Source of the DNA: Caldilineaceae bacterium
Lineage (GTDB): Bacteria; Chloroflexota; Anaerolineae; Caldilineales; Caldilineaceae
Assembly: GCA_022821545.1 (NCBI GenBank)
Contig: JAJEDJ010000053.1
Coordinates: forward strand, 1-64,000
Direction of reading: 5' to 3'
Length of the DNA stretch: 64,000 bases
In this document: in pieces, positions 9,228 through 18,729 of the stretch
How the letters are laid out: every line of letters begins with the position of its first letter
Numbering within the stretch: position 1 is the first letter of the stretch
Program-made: the position numbers and the translations under genes
Notes under the pieces: model-generated
Databases searched by the model: none
The model's input: only the letters and a program-made list of their open reading frames with translations
Told to the model about the DNA's origin: nothing

Positions 9228-10273
9228 CCCTGAACGCGTCCCTGCACAAGCAGGGTGCTGCATGCGGCCAAGAGGGCGTCCCGCCGCCCCCTCTCCTGCT
9301 CAGTCTCCTGGAATCCAGCCACCACATCCTCTGCGTCAGCCATGTAGGCCCGGATGGAGACGCGGTCGGCAGTCTGCTCGCCCTGGGCAGCATTTTGCGC
9401 GCGCAGGGTAAACGGCCGACCCTAGCCCTCCAGGACGAAGTGACGTCGGAATTCCAGTTCATGCCAGGGGTGGAGAAGATCATCGGGCCGGCCGAGGTCG
9501 CCCACAGTTTCGATCTCATCGTCTGCCTGGACACATCCAGCATTGACCGGATCGGTACTGTCTACAACCCTGAAATCCACAATCAGATTCCCCTTGTCGT
9601 CATAGACCATCACGTTACGAACACGCTTTTCGGCACCGAAAACTGGGTGGATACAGGCTGCGCAGCCACCTGCCAGATGCTGGTTCACTTGGCCGATGTC
9701 CTCAGAGTGCCGCTTTCTGAGGAGATTGCCTTCTCACTTCTTACCGGTCTCGTGACCGATACGCTCTGTTTTCGGACCGCCAATACGGACACAAACGTAT
9801 TGGCGGCGACCTTGCGGCTGTTGAATGCCGGTGCAAGCCTGGAGTATGTCGTTCGCAACACGCTGGACAGTAGGCCGTTCGGCCTAGTAAGGCTATGGGG
9901 GGCCGGTCTGGCCAATGTGCAGATGGAAGATGGTATCATCTGGGCGACTCTCAACGCCGAGAGCCGTCAGCGCAGTGGTGTGCAACCCCACCAGAGCGAC
10001 GGCTTAGCCAACTTCCTCGTTACGGTGCGGGAGGCCGACATCAGCGCTACTTTCGCCCAACGTTTTGCAAAGAACGGACAGGAAATGATCGAATGCAGCT
10101 TTCGGGCCAAGCCGGGGTTCAACGTGAGCCAGGTCGCCTTTTCATTCGGCGGCGGTGGACATCCACCTGCCGCCGGCTGCACCGTTTCCGGTACTCTGCA
10201 GGAGGTCTCGGCCCGCGTTGTGGCAGCGCTGCACGAGCTGCGCCGCCAGAGCATTGATGGCGATCGTGGTTAG
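9224..10273 (+). CDS. DHH-family phosphoesterase (NrnA-like oligoribonuclease/pAp phosphatase)
   Basis: Manganese-dependent phosphoesterase of the DHH/DHHA1 family, 349 aa. NrnA members degrade short RNA oligonucleotides or dephosphorylate pAp. Motifs seen are SHVGPDGDAVGS (metal-binding aspartates), VCLDTSS, VIDHHVTN (the DHH box), and the C-terminal substrate loop SFGGGGHPPAAGC of the DHHA1 domain. The order rbfA-DHH-truB-ribF is a conserved arrangement in Gram-positive-like genomes, which supports the NrnA assignment over RecJ or pyrophosphatase. Start overlaps the rbfA stop. Confidence 0.88.
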   Translation: MTLNASLHKQGAACGQEGVPPPPLLLSLLESSHHILCVSHVGPDGDAVGSLLALGSILRAQGKRPTLALQDEVTSEFQFMPGVEKIIGPAEVAHSFDLIVCLDTSSIDRIGTVYNPEIHNQIPLVVIDHHVTNTLFGTENWVDTGCAATCQMLVHLADVLRVPLSEEIAFSLLTGLVTDTLCFRTANTDTNVLAATLRLLNAGASLEYVVRNTLDSRPFGLVRLWGAGLANVQMEDGIIWATLNAESRQRSGVQPHQSDGLANFLVTVREADISATFAQRFAKNGQEMIECSFRAKPGFNVSQVAFSFGGGGHPPAAGCTVSGTLQEVSARVVAALHELRRQSIDGDRG

Positions 10274-10308
10274 AAGACAGGGAGCAGCGTCTTCCACGAA
10301 CCAGTAAC

Positions 10309-11328
10309 ATGAGCGATCTACATGGAATTCTCCTTGTCGATAAACCGGGCCGTCCGATCTCCCAAGCGCAGGCCGCCGAGCCCGTCTCCACGGCGCTGCC
10401 TACCAGCCACGACATTGTGCAGTTCGTTCGGCGGTGGAGTCGTCAAAAACGCATCGGCCACACCGGCACTCTGGACCCGATGGCAAGCGGGTTGCTCGTG
10501 TTGTGCCTCGGCGTTGCCACACGGCTGGTGGAATACTATCAGGGGCATGACAAAACATACGAGGCCCGCGTAACTCTAGGACGCGCCACCGATACCTACG
10601 ACGCTCTTGGCCGAACCGTCGCCCAGCCTCCCGTTCCGCCTCTGACCGACGCCGACGTGGAGGCTGCACTGGTTGCCTTCCGCGGCCGGGTTGCCCAGAA
10701 ACCACCGATCTATTCGGCCTTGAAGCAGGGGGGTGAGAGCCTGCATCGCAAGGCCCGGCGCGGTGAGGCCGTAAAAGTGGCGCCAAGGGAAGTTACCTTT
10801 CATGAAATAGAGCTTCTCTCCTTTACGCCCCCCGCAAACATATCTCTCCGGATACGCTGTTCCGCCGGGGCATACGTTCGTAGCTTGGCCTACGAGATGG
10901 GGCAGGCACTGGGTACCGCGGGCCACTTGAGCTACCTTCGTCGACTGGAAGCCGGCCCGTTTTCCGCCGCCGACTCCTCAGGTCTGCCGGTCATCGAACG
11001 CGCAGCCGGGGACGGCGGGCTGGCCGAGCTGCTGCTGACGCCCGATGCCGGCCTGGGGTTGCCGCGACTGACCCTAAGTGAGGAGGAGCTAACGCGTCTG
11101 GGTTACGGGCAGAAGGTCTATCTGAGCTCTACCGTCCTTGTCCGGGACGCCCCCCTTCCCAGCCCCTGCAGTTCGGATGGACGGCGCCCCGATGAACTCG
11201 CGGCCGCCTATGATCGACGCGGCGGCTTCCTGGGAATCGCACGCTCGCAAGCCGCCGGCGGGAACGGAGACGGTACAGTGTGGAAGGCCGAAAAGTGGCT
11301 CGCCCAACAGCTGGGGAGTCTTTCGTAA
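10309..11328 (+). CDS. truB: tRNA pseudouridine(55) synthase TruB, with an insertion in motif I
   Basis: Makes pseudouridine 55 in the T-loop of tRNAs. The catalytic Asp is in GHTGTLDPMASGLL; other family blocks are YEARVTLGRATDTYDALG, QKPPIYSALKQGGESLHRKARRG and CSAGAYVRSLAYEMG. The canonical N-terminal block, normally a continuous GILLVDKP-x-G-x-TSHD, is interrupted here. About 16 residues (rich in Ala, Gln, Pro) lie between DKPG and TSHD. The frame is open through the insert, so it is a real insertion rather than a frameshift. Length is 339 aa. Gene order supports the call. Confidence 0.93.
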   Translation: MSDLHGILLVDKPGRPISQAQAAEPVSTALPTSHDIVQFVRRWSRQKRIGHTGTLDPMASGLLVLCLGVATRLVEYYQGHDKTYEARVTLGRATDTYDALGRTVAQPPVPPLTDADVEAALVAFRGRVAQKPPIYSALKQGGESLHRKARRGEAVKVAPREVTFHEIELLSFTPPANISLRIRCSAGAYVRSLAYEMGQALGTAGHLSYLRRLEAGPFSAADSSGLPVIERAAGDGGLAELLLTPDAGLGLPRLTLSEEELTRLGYGQKVYLSSTVLVRDAPLPSPCSSDGRRPDELAAAYDRRGGFLGIARSQAAGGNGDGTVWKAEKWLAQQLGSLS

Positions 11329-11492
11329 CCCTCCGCTTCTGGAGACGAAGCAAGTACAGGTTGAAGCACGGCTTATTCCCACATTTTGTCGCGCGTAGGA
11401 GCAGGCGGGACGCCTTCGTTCCTGCCGAGAAATCCGCCGGAGAGTACTGGTGGCAAACGGAATTTACGTTAAGAACCAGAAACTGATCTGAG

Positions 11493-12482
11493 ATGAGAAT
11501 TTGGCGCAGCGATCTGCGATCTCTCCGGTTTCCCGGCCCAACTTTCCTGACGATTGGAAATTTCGACGGTGTGCATCTGGGCCACCAGGCCCTCTTGCGT
11601 ACCTTGCAGACAGAAGCGGCGGCCCATTTGCCCGCCGCCAAGACAGCGCTGCTCACGTTTGACCCCCACCCAATGGCCGTGCTGCGGCCCGATCTTACCT
11701 TGTGCCTTCTGACCACGCCACAGGAGCGTCTGCGCCTGATCGAACCGTTCGGCCTTGATCTGGGGATTATTCAGGCGTTCGACATGGAACTCGCCAGTCT
11801 GACTCCCGAGCAGTTTATGGCGGTTCTCGTAGAACGTTTGGGGCTTGCACGGCTGGTAGTAGGCCCGGATTTTGCGCTGGGTCGAGGACGCAGCGGCAAC
11901 GTCGACCTTTTGCGAACGCTGGGTTCGCGGCTTGGTTATGATCTGTCGGTGATCGAACCGCTCGCATGTGGGGATCGAGAAGTCCACAGCCGCCAGATCC
12001 GTCAGTCGCTGTTGGCCGGCGCCGTCCCGGATGCAGCTCAGATGCTGGGCCGGCCCTATCAGATCACTGGAGCCGTCGAAGAGGGAGAACGTCGCGGGCG
12101 GGAAATCGGCGTGCCCACCGCCAACATCCGGCCGATTCCACACAAGCTCATCCCCGCCAATGGGGTCTATTCGACCTGGGCATATCTGCCGGACAACTGC
12201 TCGCCCCATCCTCGCGCCAGCGTTACCAATATCGGCGTGCGGCCCACCGTAGACGGACGCCGGCGCCGTATCGAGACCCATCTGCTCGATTATCCCGCGG
12301 CTGGTGAGTCCGGCACATTGTACGGGCAGCAACTCACTATCTCCTTTGTGTCTCGTTTGCGCGACGAGCAACGATTTGACAGTTTGGAAGAACTCGTCGC
12401 CCAAATTCAGTTGGACATCTCCGTCGCGCGTCGCACGCTGGCAGAGATATCGGCGGATACCGACTCTATTACCAGGACATAG
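11493..12482 (+). CDS. ribF: Bifunctional riboflavin kinase/FAD synthetase
   Basis: Phosphorylates riboflavin to FMN and adenylates FMN to FAD. The N-terminal nucleotidyl-transfer half shows TIGNFDGVHLGHQ and TFDPHPMAVLRP, and VVGPDFALGRGRSG. The C-terminal kinase half shows GREIGVPTANI, NGVYSTWA, TNIGVRPTVDG and the acidic pair in RIETHLLDY. Length (329 aa) is typical. It sits 164 bp after truB, a classic neighbour, and probably ends the nusA-infB group of genes. Confidence 0.95.
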   Translation: MRIWRSDLRSLRFPGPTFLTIGNFDGVHLGHQALLRTLQTEAAAHLPAAKTALLTFDPHPMAVLRPDLTLCLLTTPQERLRLIEPFGLDLGIIQAFDMELASLTPEQFMAVLVERLGLARLVVGPDFALGRGRSGNVDLLRTLGSRLGYDLSVIEPLACGDREVHSRQIRQSLLAGAVPDAAQMLGRPYQITGAVEEGERRGREIGVPTANIRPIPHKLIPANGVYSTWAYLPDNCSPHPRASVTNIGVRPTVDGRRRRIETHLLDYPAAGESGTLYGQQLTISFVSRLRDEQRFDSLEELVAQIQLDISVARRTLAEISADTDSITRT

Positions 12483-12553
12483 GAGCTAATCCGGGCGCAG
12501 CATTTCCACGAACAGGGGCGCCCCCAGCTGCTTCGCCCACAGGTTCTCTATCA

Positions 12554-14734
12554 ATGAGTCTTCGCCGCCACCGCCTTCCAGTCCCGTTTTCCGCCATCTC
12601 TCTGCTCGTCTGCGCAGTTTTGTTTCTTGGCGCGTGCGTATTTCAACCGATCGGCACCACCGCCTCTCAAGGCGCCGGCTCTGCTGAAATCGTCAATCCA
12701 GAGCTCAAATGGCCGCGGCCGCCAACGGCACACCCCGATCCAATGGGAGGGGTCGCTGACATTGCACTGATCAATGGCATGGAAGAAGCCTTTTCATGTC
12801 TTGCCGAGGGCCAGCCCGTCTATGCGGTGTTGCAACGCAACGCCAATGTGCGCAATCGACCACACCAGGAAGGCTGCCAATTGGGCCGCGTCCCCGCAGG
12901 CACCCTGGTACGCGTCGAGGCAATCTTCGGCCAACAGGAGGAGCTTCCTTTTGTCTCCCTCAATCGTGTCAACGGTCGAATTCCAGTCTCTACGCCGGGG
13001 TTCGATGAGGACATTCAGCCGCTTTTTGAAAATAACTGCGGCGCTTGTCATAGCAGTGTAGTAAGACAGGCCGAACTGCAAGTAACCGAATACGAACCCT
13101 TGATGACCGGCGGCCAGAACGGGCCCGTGGTGGAGCCTGGCGCCCCGGATGCATCTTCGCTATGGGCACAGATCCGGTCCGGCGCAATGCCGATGGTGGG
13201 GGAGCTCGGAGATGACGAAAAAGCCCTGATCTACAACTGGATCGCGGCCGGCGCGACCAGGCAGGGCACAGAGCCGGCGCCCGTGGCCGAAATGTGGCTG
13301 CGTCTGTCCGGAGAAGATTTTACCCGGGCACCGAACGAGTGCGCCCAGGATGGCGGTACGGTTCCCTATATCAGCGCACAGCTCGCCCTGCCCGCTAGTT
13401 GTGCGCTCATTCCCGATGCCGAGCAGATCGCTGAATACTTGCCAGTGGTGGAGCCGGCGAGAGCAGCGCCTCCTCCGGCCTCGAGCGAATCCGACAACAA
13501 TGCTGATACCAGTGATGGCACAAATTCGGGCGGCAATGCGGAAGACGGTTCACAGAGCGGTGCCGCCGCCACCCCACCGCGAGGCATGGCTGCCGGTCGT
13601 GTCGGCATTCACGTCGCCCCCTTCAATCTGAATCCCCCTTCCGAGTCCGATCCGTGGCTGGTTCCCCAGGGTGAATTCTGTGCAGAGCAGTTCCTGGCTG
13701 AGAAGCTCCAGGACAAATTCAGCATTACTGCTCTAACCTTTGCCCCGGACGGCAGACTGTTCATCGCCTTGGATCATCCGGCCTCCAGCAATTCCGATCC
13801 CAATATCTTTTACGATCCCTACCACGCCAGCCGCTCAATCGCCATCTGGCACAGCGTTTCCAGGGACAGTTACTATGAGATCCTGCGCGAGTCCAGCCGT
13901 GTTACAGGAATGGCCTGGCATGCGGGCGCGCTTTATCTGAATCGGGCTGGCGAAGTGGGCCGCATCGTCGACGGCAGCGGATATGAACCTCTGGCCGGCG
14001 GCTTCGCCGTCGCCGGCCATCTTTTCCACGCCAACAACGGTCTTGTGATCACCGACGGCTGGCTCTATATCTCTGCCGGAGGGGTACGGGACGGCTACTC
14101 GGACGGCATAATCGTTCTTCACGACGGCGAACTTCCCGCCGAAACAGTGGCCACCAATGTGGCAGCCGGCGGCAATCCTTTCGCTGCCCGCATCGTACGC
14201 GCCCGGCTGGACCGGCTGCTGGCCGAACGCTCAATCGGCGTCTTCCAGACAGCGGCGCGCGGTGTGCGCAACCCCTACGGTATTGCCGTCGACCCGTTCG
14301 GGCGCATCTGGTTTACGGACAACGGGGCCACCAACGTACCTGGTGATTTCAACGCCGGGGATGAAGTCGACCTGCTCGACCCGCGTACCCTCTCCGCCGC
14401 CGCCAATGCGGGCGACGTGAACGCTACCCCATACTACGGCTTCCCGTTGGTGTTGGGCGGGGTCAACAAAGACTGGTGGACCGCTCCTGTGCTGATCCTG
14501 CCCAACTCGGCCGCGCCCACGGGCATCACTTGGGCCTACGACACCATCTTTTTCGCCAACTACGGGCGCGATCCAGGCCTGTTCCGGATGGCGAACGCGG
14601 GCGGCCAGATCATCGCCGAACGAATCATGCACAACTGGCCCGTGCAGGCGGTCGCAACCGCACCGGACGGGGCCGTCTGGATCGGAAGCGGCGACGGCAA
14701 GCTGTTCCGCCTAGTTCCCGGCTGCGTTGGCTGA
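12554..14734 (+). CDS. Lipoprotein with SH3-like, c-haem and beta-propeller regions
   Basis: A 726-residue predicted lipoprotein: hydrophobic signal and lipobox FLGAC with Cys at 28. An SH3-like stretch (YAVLQRNANVRNRP) lies near residues 93-135. A single CxxCH haem-attachment motif (CGACH) lies near residue 162, with a downstream GAMPM that could give the axial Met, as in planctomycete-type cytochrome c modules. A Ser/Asp/Gly-rich linker follows (about 300-345). The last 370 residues look like a six-bladed propeller of the sorbosone/glucose dehydrogenase type (ALTFAPDGRLFIA, NPYGIAVDPFGRIWFTDNG, AVATAPDGAVWIGSGDGKLFRL). Function is probably a surface redox or sugar-sensing role; no substrate can be named. 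Confidence 0.7.
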   Translation: MSLRRHRLPVPFSAISLLVCAVLFLGACVFQPIGTTASQGAGSAEIVNPELKWPRPPTAHPDPMGGVADIALINGMEEAFSCLAEGQPVYAVLQRNANVRNRPHQEGCQLGRVPAGTLVRVEAIFGQQEELPFVSLNRVNGRIPVSTPGFDEDIQPLFENNCGACHSSVVRQAELQVTEYEPLMTGGQNGPVVEPGAPDASSLWAQIRSGAMPMVGELGDDEKALIYNWIAAGATRQGTEPAPVAEMWLRLSGEDFTRAPNECAQDGGTVPYISAQLALPASCALIPDAEQIAEYLPVVEPARAAPPPASSESDNNADTSDGTNSGGNAEDGSQSGAAATPPRGMAAGRVGIHVAPFNLNPPSESDPWLVPQGEFCAEQFLAEKLQDKFSITALTFAPDGRLFIALDHPASSNSDPNIFYDPYHASRSIAIWHSVSRDSYYEILRESSRVTGMAWHAGALYLNRAGEVGRIVDGSGYEPLAGGFAVAGHLFHANNGLVITDGWLYISAGGVRDGYSDGIIVLHDGELPAETVATNVAAGGNPFAARIVRARLDRLLAERSIGVFQTAARGVRNPYGIAVDPFGRIWFTDNGATNVPGDFNAGDEVDLLDPRTLSAAANAGDVNATPYYGFPLVLGGVNKDWWTAPVLILPNSAAPTGITWAYDTIFFANYGRDPGLFRMANAGGQIIAERIMHNWPVQAVATAPDGAVWIGSGDGKLFRLVPGCVG

Positions 14735-14744
14735 GGAGTGCTGC

Positions 14745-15995
14745 TTGCGCTTTCTATGTGTATCCGCCCAACTGGCGGGCCACTTGGATTGGGGCGGCTA
14801 TCTACCCACGGCTGTAGAACTGATGCGGACAGGGCACGATGTTCTGTGGGCCACGGGTCGTGAACTGCAAAGCCAGCTCGATGTTCAGGGCGTTCCCGTA
14901 CATATCCTGCAAGAGACCGGCTGGCGCTGGCCGCCGCCGCCCCCCATTCAGAAGGGAACAGCCTCAGATGAGGAGTTCCAGCGCCTGCGCATGGTCCGTT
15001 CATTGGACCAATGGCTGGACGCGGCGCGCGTGCAGGCGGCTACGCTTGAGCTTGTCGATGCGGCCGAACGTTTTCGCCCGCATCTGATCGTCAGCGAGAT
15101 GTTCACAGCCGCGGCCGGCATCGCCGCCGAACTTCTGGGCGTGCCCTTCGCCGTGGCCGGTTGGCCGGCCTTTCAGACGCGATCGCCAAACCCAAATGCA
15201 GACGCGCCCGGCGCAGTCGGAAAACTGGCTCAGGCGCGAGTGGGTGCGCTGCTTGCCGATTTTGGCGTGACGGGCGTCAATTGGGCGCTGGACGGTCCAG
15301 CCGCCCTGCGTTCGCCCTCCCTGCATCTGACCTATTGGAGTCCCCGCTGGTATGCCGGAGCGCGGCTTCTGCCGCAGACACGAATGGTCGGCGGGGTCGC
15401 TCCTCCTTCCCTGCCGCGCGAATCCCCCTGGCTCGACCAACTTCCCACCGATCGTCCATGGATATTCATTACCCTCGGGACGGCCTTTACCAGGGACATC
15501 AACTTCTTCTTAATCGCGGCCCGCGCCGCGGCAGAGGTGGGAGGCGTGCCGATCCTGGCGGTTGGCAAAGGCTTTGACGCCGTCGGCACAGAGGGGGGCT
15601 GGTCCCAACGCGAGGTCGAGGCACTGCGGAAGAGACTGCCGCAGCCTTCAGTTCTGGTGGAAAGGGTCCGGTTTGCAGAGGTACTGCCCTACGTCGCCGC
15701 GGCGGTCCATCACGGCGGCGCCGGCACGACCCATGCCCTGGTTACGCATGGGATCCCACAGATCGTGGCGCCCAAGGCGGCGGACCAGGCCCGTCAGGCC
15801 AGCGGGGTCGCGCGCAGCGGCGTCGGCTACCATATCCCCCCCAATCAGTTAACCGTTCCGCTGACAGTGGAAGCCCTGCAAAAGATACTGGCCGGTGACG
15901 CCCCCGCCCGTCTGAACGCCGCCAGCCTGCAAGAGGAGTTTGCGTCCCTGGGAGGGATTCCCAAAGCTGCCCAAATCCTGGTTGCAGCCGCCTGA
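14745..15995 (+). CDS. GT1-family (GT-B fold) glycosyltransferase
   Basis: Resembles UGT/MGT-type enzymes that transfer a sugar from a nucleotide donor to a lipid or small-molecule acceptor. The C-terminal donor-binding signature is clear: VHHGGAGTTHALVTHGIPQI followed by PKAADQ. FITLGT marks the start of the second Rossmann-like half. The N-terminal half starts SAQLAGHLDWGGYLP, typical of this family. I chose TTG at 14745 because GAGGAG lies six bases upstream; an in-frame TTG at 14727 overlaps the previous gene. It follows the propeller lipoprotein by 10 bp, so the two are probably one operon. Acceptor unknown. Confidence 0.82.
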   Translation: MRFLCVSAQLAGHLDWGGYLPTAVELMRTGHDVLWATGRELQSQLDVQGVPVHILQETGWRWPPPPPIQKGTASDEEFQRLRMVRSLDQWLDAARVQAATLELVDAAERFRPHLIVSEMFTAAAGIAAELLGVPFAVAGWPAFQTRSPNPNADAPGAVGKLAQARVGALLADFGVTGVNWALDGPAALRSPSLHLTYWSPRWYAGARLLPQTRMVGGVAPPSLPRESPWLDQLPTDRPWIFITLGTAFTRDINFFLIAARAAAEVGGVPILAVGKGFDAVGTEGGWSQREVEALRKRLPQPSVLVERVRFAEVLPYVAAAVHHGGAGTTHALVTHGIPQIVAPKAADQARQASGVARSGVGYHIPPNQLTVPLTVEALQKILAGDAPARLNAASLQEEFASLGGIPKAAQILVAAA

Positions 15996-16017
15996 TTCGC
16001 CTTGCCGTCAACCGGTC

Positions 16018-18729
16018 TCATTCGTAGTGGATTTCGCTCGCCCCGTTTCGCTTCTCTACCCGGATCAGCTTCTCCGTAGCCTGTTCGAACGAATCGTCGT
16101 GGCTGATGATAAAGAGTTGCTCAAAGCCGCGCACGCCCACTATCTGCCGCGCCAGTGAGCCGCGGCGGGTATCGTCCAGATTTGTGGTCGGCTCGTCGAA
16201 GAAGGCGACGCCGATACTGCTCATCTCCTGGAGCAGGGACAACCGTACCGCCAGCGCTGCGCTCATCTGCTCGCCCCCGGACAGTTGGGAAAACGTCCGC
16301 TCGCGGCCGTCCGCCTCCAGAATGATGCCATAGTCCTCTTTCCAATGGAGCGTGCGCGTGTAGTCTTCCATAATCTGGCCGAACAGTTGATTGGCATTGT
16401 AACTGATCTGCTGGACCAGGGCATTGGTTATGAATGGGCCGGCCTCCTGTATTACGGAGCGCAGAAACTGCAGAAGCTCCTCTTGTTCCGCCAGCCGGTC
16501 GCGCCGGGATTGGGCGCTGGTGAGCCGCTTCTCCAGCGTCTGAAGTTGCGCGACTTCTTCCTCCGCCCGAAAAAGGCGTTCACGCCACTGGCCCAAATCA
16601 GCCTCCAGCCGCGCACTGCGCCCGCGGAACTCGTCTACCTGTGCCTCCGTCTCCTGGTAGCGCTCTTCGTCGAATTCGCGACGAATGGCCGCCAGCTGTT
16701 CCTGCCCATCCTCGTAGAGTTTTTGCGCGTCCTCCAACGCCTTTTTCGCCTCGGTAACCTCCTGCAGGCGCTGAGGGAGCGCTTCGGCTGCGGCCTGATT
16801 GCGCCGGTAGAGATCGTGGGCGGTCTGGAACTTCTCCAACTGAGAGGAGATCCGGGCGGTCTCAGCATCCAGGTCGGCAAATCCTGCGATACGCTCGTCA
16901 AGCTCCGCGAGCGCGTTTCGTCTCTGCTCAGCCTGCGCCCGCTGCAGCTGCAAAGCCTCTTCTACCCGTCCCCGCCCCCGTGCCTGTTCGAGAGCCGCAT
17001 CCCGCCGTCGACGCGGGTCGCCCAGCGCCTTCAATGCCTCCTGCAGCTGTCCCAAACGTTGCGGCGCCTGTCTTAGCAACTCAACCGTTTCGCTGGCTTC
17101 GGTCAGCTGGGTCTTCAACGCGGCCAACTCTCTTTCGGCTGTTTCGACCGCAGCCTGACGCGGGAGAGAGCGCAGCGTCTGCACCCGCTCATTGAGGGTA
17201 GCGCGGGCCTGAACACGCGCCTCTTCTGCCTCGCGGATCGCCTTCGCGGCGGCCTTTGACGCTATGTTCAATTCCGTCCAGCGCACACGGAGGCGTTCGA
17301 TCAGCCTCTGACGATCGTCCGCAGACAGGGGCTGCTCACAGATGGGACAGATTGGGGATGTTTCCGACGCCCGCAACTGCTGGCCCTGCTCCTGTATCGT
17401 CTCCTGTTCCGCGTGCATTCGGGCCTCAATGGCCTGTTCGGCGGATTTCGTCTGCTGCAAAGTATCCAGATGAGCTTGCAGGGGCTCCAGGGATGCTTCA
17501 ATCTCCTGGGCCCGGGCCAACTCTTTGCGTAGGGCGCCCAGCCGCGCCTGCGCCGCTTCGACAGCCGTATGTTCCCGCTGCACCCGGGCGCCGGCATCTT
17601 TCAACTGATCGGCCTGCCGTTGGGCATCCCGCAGTTCGGCTTCCAACTTTCCCTGCCCGGCTGCCGCGTCGGCCAGGTTCGCCGCCGTTTTCTCTGCTTC
17701 CGCAATCTCAACCAGGGCGCGCCCCTGGGCATCCGCCTGCGTTTCCGCCCGCGCCAGTAGCGTCTGGACGCCGGCCCGCTCCCCCTCCAACAGCCGCCGC
17801 TGCGTCAACCGTTCATTCACAGCGCCTTGAGCCTTCTGCGCGGCGCGATAAGCTTCATGGTCTGTCCGGTTGGCTTCCAAGGTTGTCACCGCCCGCTCGC
17901 TCTCCGTCAAAATTTGCCGGGCCGTAGCCAACGTCCGCTCCTGTTCGGCCGCCTCCCGTTCCTGCAACTGCACCATGCGCCGCAACTCCTGCAGCCGTTC
18001 CCGTTTCACCTGCATCGCCTTCCGGGCGGATTCGGCTGCAGTTAGCTCCGCCTGCGCGGCGCGCAGTTCGGTCTCCCCGCTTCTGATCCGGGCGGTCATT
18101 TCGCCTGCTTCGGCCCGCACGGCTGGCAGCCGCTTCAACTTACCCTCCAGCCCGCCGACTTCAACGGCAAGAGTTTCCTGGCGCTGGTTGAGCAAGCTGA
18201 GGGGCTCGCGCAGTCTCTCAAACGCCCGGCGGTATTCAGCCACCTTCAGAAGTGGATCGAAAACGGCCTTGCGAATCCTGGGCGTCTCCAGAAAGGCGAC
18301 GGTGAAGCTGCCCTGGGGCACGCCCACGGCGTTTCTGAACAGCTCCTCCGGCGCAGAGTCTTCGCCGATGCCGAGATGAAGGCGCAGGAACTGCATGACA
18401 TCGGCTTTGCCCTCGCAAATTTTTATAGAGAGTTCAGGGTCGAAGACGGTGTAATCGCTGCTGCCGCCACAGCGCCGTATCACCTGATAGATACGCTCGT
18501 CATGGTCGCTGAGAAAAGTGACCGTTACACGGGCCGATCTCTGACCTGCACGCACGAAGTCGGCTTGGCTATAGGGCAGGTGATCGAAGAGAGCAAAGCC
18601 GATGGCTTCAAGGATCGTCGTCTTGCCCGATCCGTTGTCGCCAACGATTGCATTTGTGCCGGGGCTGAATTCGACCGTTGCCCGTGCGTAACTCTTGACG
18701 TTTTCCAGGGTCAGCGAACGGATCAACAT
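16018..18729 (-). CDS. sbcC: DNA repair exonuclease SbcC (Rad50-like ATPase)
   Basis: SMC-like ATPase subunit of the SbcCD complex, which opens hairpins and processes DNA ends. Walker A is GDNGSGKTT at 30-38. Long coiled coils rich in Glu, Gln, Ala and Arg surround a zinc-hook CPIC near residue 460. The C-terminal lobe carries the ABC signature LSGGEQMSAALAVRL and Walker B VAFFDEPTTNLD. At 903 aa it is a usual Rad50/SbcC size. The start overlaps the sbcD stop by a few bases (ATG inside the end of sbcD), so translation is coupled. It is the last gene of the hrcA-led run. Confidence 0.95.
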   Translation of the reverse strand: MLIRSLTLENVKSYARATVEFSPGTNAIVGDNGSGKTTILEAIGFALFDHLPYSQADFVRAGQRSARVTVTFLSDHDERIYQVIRRCGGSSDYTVFDPELSIKICEGKADVMQFLRLHLGIGEDSAPEELFRNAVGVPQGSFTVAFLETPRIRKAVFDPLLKVAEYRRAFERLREPLSLLNQRQETLAVEVGGLEGKLKRLPAVRAEAGEMTARIRSGETELRAAQAELTAAESARKAMQVKRERLQELRRMVQLQEREAAEQERTLATARQILTESERAVTTLEANRTDHEAYRAAQKAQGAVNERLTQRRLLEGERAGVQTLLARAETQADAQGRALVEIAEAEKTAANLADAAAGQGKLEAELRDAQRQADQLKDAGARVQREHTAVEAAQARLGALRKELARAQEIEASLEPLQAHLDTLQQTKSAEQAIEARMHAEQETIQEQGQQLRASETSPICPICEQPLSADDRQRLIERLRVRWTELNIASKAAAKAIREAEEARVQARATLNERVQTLRSLPRQAAVETAERELAALKTQLTEASETVELLRQAPQRLGQLQEALKALGDPRRRRDAALEQARGRGRVEEALQLQRAQAEQRRNALAELDERIAGFADLDAETARISSQLEKFQTAHDLYRRNQAAAEALPQRLQEVTEAKKALEDAQKLYEDGQEQLAAIRREFDEERYQETEAQVDEFRGRSARLEADLGQWRERLFRAEEEVAQLQTLEKRLTSAQSRRDRLAEQEELLQFLRSVIQEAGPFITNALVQQISYNANQLFGQIMEDYTRTLHWKEDYGIILEADGRERTFSQLSGGEQMSAALAVRLSLLQEMSSIGVAFFDEPTTNLDDTRRGSLARQIVGVRGFEQLFIISHDDSFEQATEKLIRVEKRNGASEIHYE

